From Chloroflexota bacterium (GTDB lineage Bacteria; Chloroflexota; Anaerolineae; Anaerolineales; UBA4823), in assembly GCA_029265355.1 (NCBI GenBank), contig JAJUJL010000023.1, forward strand, positions 1 to 64,000: a stretch of DNA of 64,000 nucleotides, written 5' to 3'. The stretch's first letter is position 1. Each line of letters begins with the position of its first letter. The notes below the pieces were generated by a model. That model searched no databases. It was not told where the DNA came from and was given only the letters and a program-made list of their open reading frames with translations. The translations under genes were made by a program, and so were the position numbers. Positions 47,016 through 57,145 of the stretch are shown here, one piece after another.

Positions 47016-47816
47016 ATGAAGAAACTCCGCTTATTAGCCATCATGCTGAGCCTGGTTCTGAATGGCTGCGTCCAGGCGAATGCCCTGCCGGAAACGCCCG
47101 CGCCGACTTCGCCTTCCAGCGTGCAAGCGCCTGCCATCCTGTCTTCTCCGTCGCCAACGCAGCCGCCAGCTTCGATTGAATTAGCCGAGACGCCGCTGCC
47201 GACGCCGGCTGCGTCCTCCGATTCTGGCGGGATTTGCCGCAACCCCTACTACCCCGTTGTCGATGGCGCTTCCTGGGTGTATGAAGTGCAGGACCTGCCC
47301 CAGGTGGTGCACACCATGAGCATCGAAGAAGAAGGCTCGTTCAAGATCGCCATGGTGGACGCCAATTCGGCGGCTGTGCTCGAGGGGCGCTGCACCGAGC
47401 AGGGCATCGTCCTGATGGACATGGGCATGGGAGGCAACTTCTTCTCCGAAGACGGCTCCTCTTCCGTAGACTCCCAATACTCGGAGGGTGTCACCCTGCC
47501 CAACGACCTGCGGGTGGGCAGCGAATGGTCACAGGTTTCCGGCATCCAGGCGCAGGGCGATGACGACGAAACCACCCTGGACGCCAGGATCGTCACCAAT
47601 TACGTCGTGACCGGTGAAGAAACGATCACGGTGCCTGCGGGCACGTTCACAGCCCTGCGCATCGAGCAAAATGGCTCGTTGACCCTGCAGGGACAGGAGA
47701 TCCTCACCCAGGGCATCCTGTGGTACGCCCGTGGCGTCGGCAATGTCAGGTCGGAGACCGGCATGGCAGGCGGCGAGCGCTTTGTCAGTGTCCTGGTTTC
47801 CTACAACATTCCCTAG
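47016..47816 (+). CDS. Lipoprotein of unknown function
   Basis: This 266-residue protein has a signal peptide with lipobox LNGC at about residue 18. A 60-residue linker rich in Pro, Ser, Thr and Ala follows, then a beta-rich domain starting GGICRNPYYPVVDGASWVYEV. This domain type, with the pattern VTGEETITVPAGTFTALRIE and LWYARGVGNVRSE, is common in uncharacterised surface lipoproteins (DUF3108-like shape). No catalytic residues are evident. The stop is 11 bp before the giant peptidase gene, so the two are probably one operon and both work at the cell surface. Confidence 0.75.
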   Translation: MKKLRLLAIMLSLVLNGCVQANALPETPAPTSPSSVQAPAILSSPSPTQPPASIELAETPLPTPAASSDSGGICRNPYYPVVDGASWVYEVQDLPQVVHTMSIEEEGSFKIAMVDANSAAVLEGRCTEQGIVLMDMGMGGNFFSEDGSSSVDSQYSEGVTLPNDLRVGSEWSQVSGIQAQGDDDETTLDARIVTNYVVTGEETITVPAGTFTALRIEQNGSLTLQGQEILTQGILWYARGVGNVRSETGMAGGERFVSVLVSYNIP

Positions 47817-47827
47817 GAATCGAGCTG

Positions 47828-50800
47828 ATGACGATACACTGGCCTCTGGCTTCACAAGCCATCCTTCGACAACCGCTTGCTACCAGGTGGGCCAGGCTGG
47901 TTTTTGCCATCTGCCTGTTCTTTTCCTGGCTGGCTCCTGCCATCCCCCTGCCGCAAGCCCGTGCAGCGGTCAGCGCGCCGTTGTCTGCCGGGCAGAACAG
48001 TTTCCAGCTCTTTGGCTTCCGCCCGGAAAGCGGTTATCCCCTCAGCTATATCCAGGTGCCGTATTCCTTAAACCTGAACAATTTCAGCCTGGGCATCACC
48101 CTGGAAGCCTGGGTGCGCCGGGATGACGCCAGCCGCTACGAGTCGGTCATCTGCAACGGCTGGCAGCAGTCCTACTGCCTGAGCTTTGCTGGTCCCAAGG
48201 TGCGCCTGCAGACCTCCGGTGGGGCTTCATACCTGGACAGCGTTTCAGATGTCCCGGCTGGGAAATGGACTCACATCGCCGCGACCTATGATCGCGTTTA
48301 CCAAAGAATCTACATCAACGGCAGGCTGGATGTGTCGCGCTACTACCCTGGAAACATCGGCGCCAGTTCTGGCACACCCCTGGGTATCGGCGCGGACCTG
48401 GTCAACGACTACAATCACAATTATTTCAAAGGACTGATTGACGAGGTGCGCATCTGGAAATACGCGCGACCCTCCCATTCCGTGCAGGCAGGCATGTTGA
48501 CCTCGATTTCTGGTGATTACTCCAGCCTGGCTGCGAATTGGAATTTGAACGGCAACGCATTCGACAGCAGCGGGGGAAACCACGGCATCGTTCAGGGCGG
48601 CGCCTGGCGGCTGGATGGCGCCATGCCCCACGATCTGCGCATCCCGTGGGTCCAGGTGACGCCGGTTTTGGACGCCGCCTGTAATCTCACGCAAGAGTAC
48701 GCCAATGCCATTCAAGTGGCTGTTTATTGGAACGCGGAGCCAACCACCGCTTACCTGCTGCACAACGGCAGCGACCTGTGGGCGTGTTTTACCCCGCTCA
48801 CCCCGGCAGGGCATCTCGACCTTAATTGGACAGCCGTTTACATCGATCGCAACTGGAGCAGGCATGAGCTTGCCCAGCCGGACGACCTCACCCTGGAAGT
48901 GCACAACAATTACACCACGGCTGCGCGCCAGGGAGATGGCCTGGGAGATTACGCGCCATCGACCACTGCGGATGGCTTATGGGAGGGTAAATTTGCCTCC
49001 ATTTCGGGCATCACACCTCTCAACAGCGCCGAATTTCGCATCGATCTGAGCCTGATCGGCCAACCGGGAAGCACCTTTGGCCTGATGCTGGCTCAGAATT
49101 GGGTGAATTTTCCCGGGGATAACCGCGAATTTCCAGCCCTTTCCACCTGGAACAGCCCAGTTACCTGGGCCTCCGCCACGCTGGCTGGCCAGGGTTCCTC
49201 CTATAGCTTCTCCGGCAAAGTGCTCTACCAACCGCGCAATAAATCCACTTTGCCTGCAGGCATCCCAGGTGTGCGTGTCAACCTGGTGTCTGGCGATAGC
49301 AATGGAACCTGGCAGGTCAGCGATACGAGTGTGACCAACCTGGACGGATCTTTCAGCCTGGCTGCGCTGCATGATTACAGCAGGCATTACCTGGAGATCG
49401 ACCCGCTGTCGCTGCCGCGTGGCTATGCGCCGGGCAGCTCTTTTGCTCCGCACGTCGGCAGGGGCATCGACGCGCGCGTCATCGATTATTACAGCAGTCC
49501 GCCCGGGAGCTACAGCGATGCAGAGTTTCGCCTGGTAGACGCTGTGACGCCTGCCGCCAACCGCGGCATGGGACCGTATTTCCTGATCATCGCACCGCAG
49601 GCGGTCATCGACAGTAATGCCCTGGATGAGTTCACCGATTACAAGCGGCGCCTGGGCTTCGATGTCGAAGTGCACAGCCTGGAAAGCGCCCAGGCCAATT
49701 ATCCGGGCATCGATCTACCGGAGAAAATCCGCAACCTGGAGGTCCAGCGTTACAGCCAGTTCGGCAGCCGATTTAAGTATCTCATGCTGGTCGGCCCAGA
49801 CGATGTCATTCCCTACGCTCGCATGCAAATGGAGGCTGAGAGCAATCCCGCGCTGCGCAGCGACCCGCAGACGCAGTGCCGGGCGCCGCTCGGCGGCTGG
49901 CCAACCGATTGGTACTATGCCGACCTGGTCAGCAATTGGGATACCAACGGCAACGGCTGCCTGGGCGATGGCGCCTTCAGCAACCCGCTCAAGCAGGCTA
50001 AGAATAATTACATTGGAGACACCCAACTTAAATTTCAACCCACGCTGTCAGTCGGGCGCTTGCCGTTCAAGAATCCAAACGAAATTCGAAGTGTGCTGCG
50101 CAGCAGCATGGATTTTGAGCAACAGACCCCGGATTTCAAGCTCCAGGCTCTGCTGGCAACCAGCATGTTCAGCCTGAAGGGCGATGCCGCAAAGGGGTAC
50201 TGCTGGTTTCCGCCGGATGATCTCGCCAATGGAAAATATTACACCTCGACGGTGACGATCAACAATACAGTATATGAATGTCCCGATATCACAGGCACCG
50301 GCCAGGACGGATCCTACCTGGCAGAGAAGCTGCGCAGCCAGGTGCTGGATCCCGCCGGTTTCACGCCGCCGGTGACCTTTTATGAAAATACGCCAGCCAG
50401 CGCCGGCGGCTCTCCCTACAAATCTCCCCAGGTGATCACCGAGACAGCCATCATCCCTTATCTCAATAGCGATGATTTCGGCCTGGTGCTGCTGGAAGGT
50501 CATGGAAATGGCAACGGCGTCTACCGCACCTACTGGAAAGGCGATTTCAATGGCGACGGCGCAGTCAACCACCCCACTCGCCCGTTTGGTAACCCGGCCA
50601 AGAGCGCCTGGGAGATTGGCGGCGGAGCGGTCTTTACCAAGAAAGGCTTGAACCTCACCATCACCCCCTCGGGGCGCGGCGCCATCTGGCTGGTGGTGGC
50701 CTGTGAAACCGGCGCCTGGAGCAGCCAGGACAATTTCGGCGCCGAACTGCTGCGCCAGAAGGACGGGATCGCCTGGATTGGCGGTGTCGGCACGATCCCC

Positions 50801-53086
50801 ACCACCACTGCGGAGGAGGTCAGCTACCAGATCGCCGCCAATCTCTTCACTTCTGAGATGCGCCTGGGAGACGCGGTGTGGCAGGCGCTGGGCAACCGCA
50901 TGCAGCAAATGTACAACAGCCCAAACCGCTGGAATTGGGGGTGGTGGGTGTTCGTCTATACTCTGTTCGGGGATCCCAGCCTGGCATACTGGGGCAACCC
51001 GGGGGGCGATACTGCCGGCGCGCCCTGGCCCATGCTGCGCCAGACAGCCTACGGAGAAGGTTATTCCCGCCTGGTCGCGCCTTCATTCCCCAAGCAAAAA
51101 TGGACCTATCCCGCTGCAGCCCGAGTGCTGGACAGCCTGCAACCATCGCCTGTTGTCACCCGCGATAACACCGTCATCCTCGCTCACGCCGCCAACCTGG
51201 ATATCCTCCAGAATGGACAGCTCTTCCAGCGCCTTGGATTGAACGCCCCCCTGGTGGGCACGCCGGCGCTGTCTGCAGACGGCACCCTCTACACCGCCGA
51301 CCGCAACGGTTTGCTCTACGCCATTGTTCGCCACCCGGTCTCCGGATTCTTTGCGGTGCGCTGGCAGGTCGACCTGGTTGGACGACCGCTCTCCAGCCCG
51401 ATCATCGGTTCCGATGGTTTTATCACGCTGGCTGTCGAGGATGGGGATAATTCGGAGGTCGTCCTGGTGCGCCCAGATGGGCGCATCCACAAGCGTTCTT
51501 CGCAACTGTGGATTGCGCCATTTATCCCACTCACCCTACCGGGCGTGGGTGTTGGCGCTGCCGCGGTGGACGCGCACCGTCGCACCTACCTGACGACAAC
51601 CGCTGGTGCCGTGTGGAAGCTTAACTTGCTGTGCAATTCCAGCTTCGATTTCACCTGCATCACAGCCGACCCCAATCCTGGCGCGCCCTACACCACGCCG
51701 CCTCTGCTCGCTTATGGCAGCCTCTACGCCGGGCAGCAGGATGGCACGCTGGTCCGCAAAGATGCGACAACGCTGGCCACCCTGGGCGAGTTCTACGCCG
51801 ACAGCGCCATTACCGTTGGCCCGATCGCCGGCCCAGGCGACCAGGTGCTGATCGGCACTCAAAACGGCAGCTTGTACAGCCTGTCCGCCAGCCTGGCGCT
51901 GCGCTGGGCGATCTCGGTGCCTGGCTTGCGCGGCATGCCCGCCTTCAGCGCGGACAGGTTGATCCTGGTCGAAGGGGATTACCTGAACCTGCGCAATCCC
52001 TACACCGGCGCTTTGGAAAGCCAGGCATATCTCGCTGCTTCGCCGCAGGGTGGATCGGTTGCCATCGGGTATGGGCGGGAGATTTTCGTGCAAACTGGTG
52101 CCGGTCCCCTGGTCGCGATTGGCGAGGGGTGGGCGCTGCCACCCGCCTGGCTGAACGCCCAGCCAGTGAAATGGACCAACATCGATGGCTTCACCGAAAC
52201 AGCCATGCGCATCACCTGGGCCATGCCTCTCGCGTCGCAAGCTGCCTCCCACATGCCAGCCGCTCTGGCAGGCAGTATCGCAACCCCCACCCTGCAGAGC
52301 GGCTTTCTCCTGCAGCGCAGCGCAGAGAACGAAGATTGGCAGGACCTGGTTGTGCTGCCAGCCGGCGCAAGCGTATTTACCGACACCACCGCGATCCCGG
52401 GGCAATGGTACAGCTACCGCATCCAGGTATTGGATGCCGCCGGGAAGGATTCCGACTTCACCACGCTGCAAGGCAGCTTACGCAGCCTGCCAGCCTCGCC
52501 AGGCGCGCCGTCCCAGGTATCGGTGAGCGCCCTCGGCGCTGATCGCCTGCAGGTCACCTGGACTCCGCCAGGCGCCAGCGAGGTCAGCGCCTACCAGGTC
52601 GAACGCGCCTCGACCGCGGCTGGTCCATACACCCTGGTCGGAGAGACTTCCGCGAGCAGCTTTGTTGACCAGGACTTGCAGCCCGATACGGTCTATTACT
52701 ACCGGGTCATGGCCCGCAACGAGACCGCCAGCAGCGCACCATCCGAACCCGCCTACGGGCAAACGCGAAGCCTGGCACTCAGCGCGCCGCAGTCCGTAAA
52801 AGCTGAGCTGCTCCCAGATGGCATGATCGAGGTGAGCTGGCAGACCGGCCCAGCCGGCATGACAGCCGTCATCGAAGGTCGCGCTGAAGGCTCCGCCGGA
52901 TACAACCTCCTTGGCAGCGTGCCCGCCTCGAGCTCCTTCAAATTCCTGCCCACCCAGGTCATTCGCATGAGCTTCCGGGTGAAATTCGTGCAGGGCAGCA
53001 GCGAGTCGCCATACGGCATGAGCGTATTGGCCATCGATTTGCAAGATCCTACAAAACTGTTGTTCTTACCGATGTTGAGGCGTTAA
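47828..53086 (+). CDS. Giant secreted gingipain-like (C25) peptidase with LamG, beta-propeller and FN3 domains
   Basis: This 1752-residue protein has an N-terminal signal (LVFAICLFFSWLAPAIPLPQARA). A LamG-like lectin domain (about 50-260) and a linker region follow. The C25 cysteine-peptidase core starts near residue 580 (YFLIIAPQAVI, YLMLVGPDDVIPYARM); the likely dyad is His892 in LLEGHGNGNG and Cys959 in LVVACETGAW. Calcium-loop-like DFNGDGAVNH lies between them. A PQQ/WD-type propeller (about 1090-1430) and two or three FN3 domains follow, the clearest being TPPGASEVSAYQVERA. The end is LLFLPMLRR. It probably digests proteins or attaches to substrates outside the cell. The dyad spacing (67 residues) is longer than in gingipains. 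Confidence 0.82.
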   Translation: MTIHWPLASQAILRQPLATRWARLVFAICLFFSWLAPAIPLPQARAAVSAPLSAGQNSFQLFGFRPESGYPLSYIQVPYSLNLNNFSLGITLEAWVRRDDASRYESVICNGWQQSYCLSFAGPKVRLQTSGGASYLDSVSDVPAGKWTHIAATYDRVYQRIYINGRLDVSRYYPGNIGASSGTPLGIGADLVNDYNHNYFKGLIDEVRIWKYARPSHSVQAGMLTSISGDYSSLAANWNLNGNAFDSSGGNHGIVQGGAWRLDGAMPHDLRIPWVQVTPVLDAACNLTQEYANAIQVAVYWNAEPTTAYLLHNGSDLWACFTPLTPAGHLDLNWTAVYIDRNWSRHELAQPDDLTLEVHNNYTTAARQGDGLGDYAPSTTADGLWEGKFASISGITPLNSAEFRIDLSLIGQPGSTFGLMLAQNWVNFPGDNREFPALSTWNSPVTWASATLAGQGSSYSFSGKVLYQPRNKSTLPAGIPGVRVNLVSGDSNGTWQVSDTSVTNLDGSFSLAALHDYSRHYLEIDPLSLPRGYAPGSSFAPHVGRGIDARVIDYYSSPPGSYSDAEFRLVDAVTPAANRGMGPYFLIIAPQAVIDSNALDEFTDYKRRLGFDVEVHSLESAQANYPGIDLPEKIRNLEVQRYSQFGSRFKYLMLVGPDDVIPYARMQMEAESNPALRSDPQTQCRAPLGGWPTDWYYADLVSNWDTNGNGCLGDGAFSNPLKQAKNNYIGDTQLKFQPTLSVGRLPFKNPNEIRSVLRSSMDFEQQTPDFKLQALLATSMFSLKGDAAKGYCWFPPDDLANGKYYTSTVTINNTVYECPDITGTGQDGSYLAEKLRSQVLDPAGFTPPVTFYENTPASAGGSPYKSPQVITETAIIPYLNSDDFGLVLLEGHGNGNGVYRTYWKGDFNGDGAVNHPTRPFGNPAKSAWEIGGGAVFTKKGLNLTITPSGRGAIWLVVACETGAWSSQDNFGAELLRQKDGIAWIGGVGTIPTTTAEEVSYQIAANLFTSEMRLGDAVWQALGNRMQQMYNSPNRWNWGWWVFVYTLFGDPSLAYWGNPGGDTAGAPWPMLRQTAYGEGYSRLVAPSFPKQKWTYPAAARVLDSLQPSPVVTRDNTVILAHAANLDILQNGQLFQRLGLNAPLVGTPALSADGTLYTADRNGLLYAIVRHPVSGFFAVRWQVDLVGRPLSSPIIGSDGFITLAVEDGDNSEVVLVRPDGRIHKRSSQLWIAPFIPLTLPGVGVGAAAVDAHRRTYLTTTAGAVWKLNLLCNSSFDFTCITADPNPGAPYTTPPLLAYGSLYAGQQDGTLVRKDATTLATLGEFYADSAITVGPIAGPGDQVLIGTQNGSLYSLSASLALRWAISVPGLRGMPAFSADRLILVEGDYLNLRNPYTGALESQAYLAASPQGGSVAIGYGREIFVQTGAGPLVAIGEGWALPPAWLNAQPVKWTNIDGFTETAMRITWAMPLASQAASHMPAALAGSIATPTLQSGFLLQRSAENEDWQDLVVLPAGASVFTDTTAIPGQWYSYRIQVLDAAGKDSDFTTLQGSLRSLPASPGAPSQVSVSALGADRLQVTWTPPGASEVSAYQVERASTAAGPYTLVGETSASSFVDQDLQPDTVYYYRVMARNETASSAPSEPAYGQTRSLALSAPQSVKAELLPDGMIEVSWQTGPAGMTAVIEGRAEGSAGYNLLGSVPASSSFKFLPTQVIRMSFRVKFVQGSSESPYGMSVLAIDLQDPTKLLFLPMLRR

Positions 53087-53410
53087 GCTTCAGCCCATCC
53101 CCTCGATACCCGCCGGCAATAGGGGGTGCTGGCGCTCGATCTGATGCGAAGTGGGCAATCGGTGGCCCTTCGCGCCGATTGCCTCGTACAGCGCCTGCCC
53201 GCAGCGATGACATGTTCCTTCTCTCGCCAGCGATTGCAGGCGCTGTGCAGTTCCCCACCTCTCCCTGCAATGTCTTTCACAGTGAAACCGGAGTGAACTG
53301 GTGGCATTTATTAGAGTCTGGTTAACAATTTATGACCAGCCATAACATTTCGCGCTCTATTCCGACATAACCTACAGACCGGGTGTCAATTCACCCAGGA
53401 GGAATGGATT
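53087..53410 (+). promoter_or_regulatory. 324-bp control region of the exopolysaccharide cluster
   Basis: No gene is seen. TTTCACAGTGAAA (53275-53287) is a perfect 13-bp inverted repeat, a possible operator. GGGTG (53381-53385) pairs with CACCC (53392-53396) in a hairpin that abuts the AGGAGG ribosome site (53397-53402) of the first glycosyltransferase gene, so it could influence translation. No clear -35/-10 pair was identified. Confidence 0.45.
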
Positions 53411-54544
53411 GTGAAGATCTTAATGATCATCTCTGAAGCGCCTCCCGTGAAAAGCGGTGTGGCGCGCGTCGCCGAGCAACTCAGCAACGGGCTCTACCGC
53501 CGGGGACACACCGTCGATATCCTGTCGCTGCCCGATATCCCTCGCTACGAGTTCGGCGAGGTGCGCCTGTCCAGCATGCCGCTCAAGATGGGCGAGCTGA
53601 AAGAGCGCTTCAGCCAGTACGACCTGATTCACCTGCACGGCCCGGTGCCCACCTTCTCGGATGTCTTCCTGCTGTGGGGACTGCGCGGGATGGGGCGCAA
53701 GCGGCCGCGCCTGGCTTACACCTACCATGCCCCCATCGACCTGCGCCTGCCCCTGCTGCAGCCCGCCATCAGCCTGTACAACTGGTCCCAAGAGCGCCTG
53801 GCAAACCTGGCCGACGCGGTCATTGTCAGCACGCACTCCTATGCTCAGCGCCTGCAGCGCTACGTGCCCGCCCACAAGCTCTCCGTGGTGCCCTGGGGCG
53901 TGGACTTTGCGCGCTTCTTCACCGACAGCGCTGGGAACTCCAACGGCGCGCGCCAGCCGTTCACCGTGCTGTACCTGGGCCAGATCCGCCCCTACAAAGG
54001 CCTGCCTGTGTTACTGGACGCGGTGCAGGGGATGCAGGAGACCCGCCTGTGGGTGATCGGCAACGGGCACTACGCCGAGGCGTGCAAGCAGCAAGCCGCC
54101 CGCCTGGGCCTGGAGGACGTCACCTTCTGGGGACATCTCAGCGATGCTGAGGTGATCGAAAAGCTGAAGCAGGCTCACGTGCTGGTCTTACCCTCCATCA
54201 CCCGCTCAGAGGCCTTCGGCATCGTCCTGCTGGAGGGCATGGCTGCCGGCGCTGTGCCGGTCGCTTCGCACCTGCCCGGCGTGGCAGACGTGGTGGGCAA
54301 CGAAGGCTACACCTTCAAACCCGGCGCCGCCTCCGACCTGCGCGAGATCCTGCTGCGCCTGCGCGACGACGAGGCCCTGCGCCAGCACATGGCCTCGCTG
54401 GCGCAGCAAAAGGCGCGCTTGTACTCCTGGGAGCGCACGGTGTTTGGCTACGAGCGCATTTTCAACACGCTTGTGGAAACCGCCATCACCAAACCGCTGC
54501 CGCTGGCGCCTGTGCCCGTCAATGCGACGCAATACGGAGACTGA
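53411..54544 (+). CDS. Glycosyltransferase family 4
   Basis: This 377-residue GT-B enzyme opens with MKILMIISEAPPVKSGVARVAEQL. It contains LYLGQIRPYKGLPVLLDAV and the GT4 donor-binding motif EAFGIVLLEGMAAGAVPVAS, whose Glu pair contacts the sugar nucleotide. It transfers a sugar from an activated donor to a growing polysaccharide or lipid carrier on the cytoplasmic side. The start is a GTG after AGGAGG. It is the first gene of a cluster with a flippase and further glycosyltransferases. Donor and acceptor cannot be predicted. Confidence 0.9.
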   Translation: MKILMIISEAPPVKSGVARVAEQLSNGLYRRGHTVDILSLPDIPRYEFGEVRLSSMPLKMGELKERFSQYDLIHLHGPVPTFSDVFLLWGLRGMGRKRPRLAYTYHAPIDLRLPLLQPAISLYNWSQERLANLADAVIVSTHSYAQRLQRYVPAHKLSVVPWGVDFARFFTDSAGNSNGARQPFTVLYLGQIRPYKGLPVLLDAVQGMQETRLWVIGNGHYAEACKQQAARLGLEDVTFWGHLSDAEVIEKLKQAHVLVLPSITRSEAFGIVLLEGMAAGAVPVASHLPGVADVVGNEGYTFKPGAASDLREILLRLRDDEALRQHMASLAQQKARLYSWERTVFGYERIFNTLVETAITKPLPLAPVPVNATQYGD

Positions 54545-54568
54545 GGATTGGATGATTAACCAACGCCT

Positions 54569-56119
54569 ATGACTTCCACCAGACGCCATGGGGCGGTATT
54601 GATGGCAGCCAATATCGCGACCTCCGTGCTCAACTATGCCTTCGGCGTGGGCTTGAGCTGGTTCTTCACGCCTGCTGAATTCGGCGCCCTGGGCGTGGCG
54701 CAGTCGTTGCTGCTCTTGTCGGCGCTGGCGGTGGGTTCTGGCTTTGCCTGGACAGCCAATCACGACCTGGCCTCTGGCGGGTTGAGCGAATTCACCCGGC
54801 AACGCGTCCGTTCCGCCCTGCTGATCAACGGGCTGCTGGGCTTGCTCCTGGCGCTGAGCTTATGGGCAGCCTATCACACCGGCTGGCTGGCGCTGGGCAG
54901 CGGCTACGAGCAGATCATCCCGCTGGTCGGGCTGACCACGGCGCTGCTGGCGCTGCGGGCGGTGCTCAACGGGGCGGCGCGCGGCCTGTACGCCTATCAG
55001 CCGGTCGCCCTGAACCTGGTGGGCGAAGTGCTGGTCAAGATGCTGGTCGGCCTGTGGCTGGCGAAGATGGGCGCCGGAGCTGGTGGTGTGCTGGTGGGCT
55101 TTGCCGCCGGCGCTGGCCTGTCTCTGCTGCACGCCCTGTGGGTGCTGCGCGGCGCGCAGCTCTTCCAGGGCGGCCGCCGCCTGGGCGCCTGGCAGGATCG
55201 GCGCATCGTGGGCGACACGCTGCCGCTCTTCGCCGGCATGCTGGGCGTGGCGCTGATGCTCAACCTGGATGTGCTGGGCTTGAAACTGCTCAACCAGGGC
55301 AGCCGCGGCGATGAGCTGGCTGGCTTCTACCAGGCCGCCGTCATCCTGGCGCGCACGCCGGTGTTTCTGGCCCAGGCGCTGACCATGGTGCTGTTCTCGT
55401 ACGCTGCCTCGTCCGCGGCGACCGGCGCGCCTGGCAATTACCTGCGCCTGGCGGTCAAATCCTGGGCGCGTTTGCTGCTCCCGGGCGGGTTGGCGCTGAT
55501 GCTGGCGCCACAAGCTGCGCTGCGCCTGTTCTTTCCCCTGCGCTACCAGCAGGGTGAGCTGGCTCTGCAAATCGCGGCCGCCGGGTGCCTGCTGCTGGCG
55601 CTGGTGACGCTGCTCAGCGGCGTGCTGCAGGCCATCGGACGTCGCAAAGTCGCCGCGCTGGCCTCTGGCCTGGCGGTCGCCGCGCAACTGGCTGTGCTGG
55701 CCTGGTTGGCGCCCACCTGGGGCGCGCTGGGAGCGGCGCTCTCGCTGCTCGTCGCCGGCGCAACGGCCTTGCTGGCCCTGGCCCCTTCGCTTTCAAAATC
55801 GATCCCGCACCGCGATGGCCTGCCTGCCTGGCGCAGCCAACTGCGAACCGCCTTTTCTCGCGGCGCCTTGCAGCAGGTCGTCGCCCTGCTGGCGCTGGCT
55901 TTCCCCCTGCTGCTCATCCCCGATTTCAGCCGCTTGCTGGCGCTGCTGCAGTTTGGCCTGGCCGGGCTGGCTTACCTGGCGGTGATTGCGGCGTTCAGCT
56001 TGCGACAGCCGGGCAGCGCGCTGCCCGCCCCGCTGGCTGCTCCCAGGGAGAAAAGACCCCTGGGGCAGTACTCAAAGATCGCTGCACTCGCCCTGGCGCG
56101 AGCGCTGTGGGGAGGTTGA
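54569..56119 (+). CDS. Polysaccharide flippase (Wzx/MATE-like)
   Basis: This 516-residue hydrophobic protein has roughly 12-14 predicted membrane helices. It opens GAVLMAANIATSVLNYAFGVGLSWFFTPAEFGALGVAQSL, shown here only as the first 40 residues in outline, a typical O-antigen flippase start. Small motifs at the helix ends (FYQAAVILARTPVFLAQAL) also fit. Such proteins move lipid-linked sugar units across the membrane. It is 24 bp downstream of the first glycosyltransferase gene, and the next gene begins 3 bp after its stop, so the cluster is one operon. Confidence 0.85.
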   Translation: MTSTRRHGAVLMAANIATSVLNYAFGVGLSWFFTPAEFGALGVAQSLLLLSALAVGSGFAWTANHDLASGGLSEFTRQRVRSALLINGLLGLLLALSLWAAYHTGWLALGSGYEQIIPLVGLTTALLALRAVLNGAARGLYAYQPVALNLVGEVLVKMLVGLWLAKMGAGAGGVLVGFAAGAGLSLLHALWVLRGAQLFQGGRRLGAWQDRRIVGDTLPLFAGMLGVALMLNLDVLGLKLLNQGSRGDELAGFYQAAVILARTPVFLAQALTMVLFSYAASSAATGAPGNYLRLAVKSWARLLLPGGLALMLAPQAALRLFFPLRYQQGELALQIAAAGCLLLALVTLLSGVLQAIGRRKVAALASGLAVAAQLAVLAWLAPTWGALGAALSLLVAGATALLALAPSLSKSIPHRDGLPAWRSQLRTAFSRGALQQVVALLALAFPLLLIPDFSRLLALLQFGLAGLAYLAVIAAFSLRQPGSALPAPLAAPREKRPLGQYSKIAALALARALWGG

Positions 56120-56122
56120 CGG

Positions 56123-57145
56123 ATGCAACCGCCATTTTACGACTCCTCTGTGGAAGCTGAACTGCAATCACGCCGTGGGCTTGCCTCGCTCAGCTACCGC
56201 CTCGACCAGTCGCCAGGCGCGCCGCGACCCTCCGGACAGCCCTATATCAGCGTGATCATCCCCTCCCTCAACGGGCGCGTCCAGGCGCTGGTGGAAGCGC
56301 TCATCTCCCAGAGCCTGCCCCCAGATCTGATCCAGGTGGTGGTAAATGTCAGCCCCAACGGCAAAGCTCGCAACCAGGGGGTGCGCGCCTGCCTGGAAGC
56401 GCCAGCGCCTCGTTTCATCCAGGATGAACCCGCGCACACCTCTGGCGACCGCCCGCTGGTGCTGGTGTTCATCGACGACGACGCCATACCCACCTCACCG
56501 CACCTGCTGCAGGCGCTGGTGCAGCCTTTGCTGGAGGACGAGAGCATCGGCGTCACCGGCTGCGCCCGGGTGCTGCCCGAATACGCCTCCCCGTTCCAAA
56601 AGCGCGTGGCGGCCGAGATTCCCCGCACGGTCAACGAAATTCCCTCCCAACCCTTGGAAACCAACCCCCCCATGCAGGGCTACGGACACTCGCTGATCAC
56701 CACCACCTGCTGCGCAATGCGTTACGAGACTTACCGGGCGGTGCGCGGTTTCTCGGAGACATTGCAATCCGGCGTGGACACCGATTTTTTCTACCGCGTG
56801 CGGCAGCTTGGACTGCGCTTCGTCATGGTTCCGCATGTCGCCGTGACGCATCCCGCCCCAGCTTCCCTGAAGGAGCTGTGGCGCAAATTTCAGTGGTATG
56901 GCTACGGCTACGCCCAGGAAACCATCCGCCGCCCACAGCAGCGCATGGGACTGCGCCTGCCCAAGCGCTGGCAGCGCTGGGCATTCTTGCTGGCGGCCAC
57001 GGTGTGGCTGCTGCCGAACATTTTTATCCTCTATTCGCTGGGCTACCCGCGCCTGGAGCTTGGCTTTCGCCCTCTGAAAGCCTACAGCACCTACGCAGTT
57101 GCCTGGGGGTACGTGCGCGGCTGGCAGGCAGAGCAAAAGGACTGA
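56123..57145 (+). CDS. Glycosyltransferase family 2
   Basis: This 340-residue GT-A enzyme has the start ISVIIPSLNGR, a metal-binding acidic motif FIDDDAIPTS (around residue 115), and the acceptor-side segment GVDTDFFYRVRQLGLRFVMVP. The C-terminal 80 residues have one or two hydrophobic helices (WAFLLAATVWLLPNIFILYSL), so it is probably membrane-attached. The ED motif of many GT2 enzymes reads VDTD here. It transfers a sugar during polysaccharide assembly. Its TGA overlaps the start of the next gene (TGATG). Confidence 0.87.
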   Translation: MQPPFYDSSVEAELQSRRGLASLSYRLDQSPGAPRPSGQPYISVIIPSLNGRVQALVEALISQSLPPDLIQVVVNVSPNGKARNQGVRACLEAPAPRFIQDEPAHTSGDRPLVLVFIDDDAIPTSPHLLQALVQPLLEDESIGVTGCARVLPEYASPFQKRVAAEIPRTVNEIPSQPLETNPPMQGYGHSLITTTCCAMRYETYRAVRGFSETLQSGVDTDFFYRVRQLGLRFVMVPHVAVTHPAPASLKELWRKFQWYGYGYAQETIRRPQQRMGLRLPKRWQRWAFLLAATVWLLPNIFILYSLGYPRLELGFRPLKAYSTYAVAWGYVRGWQAEQKD

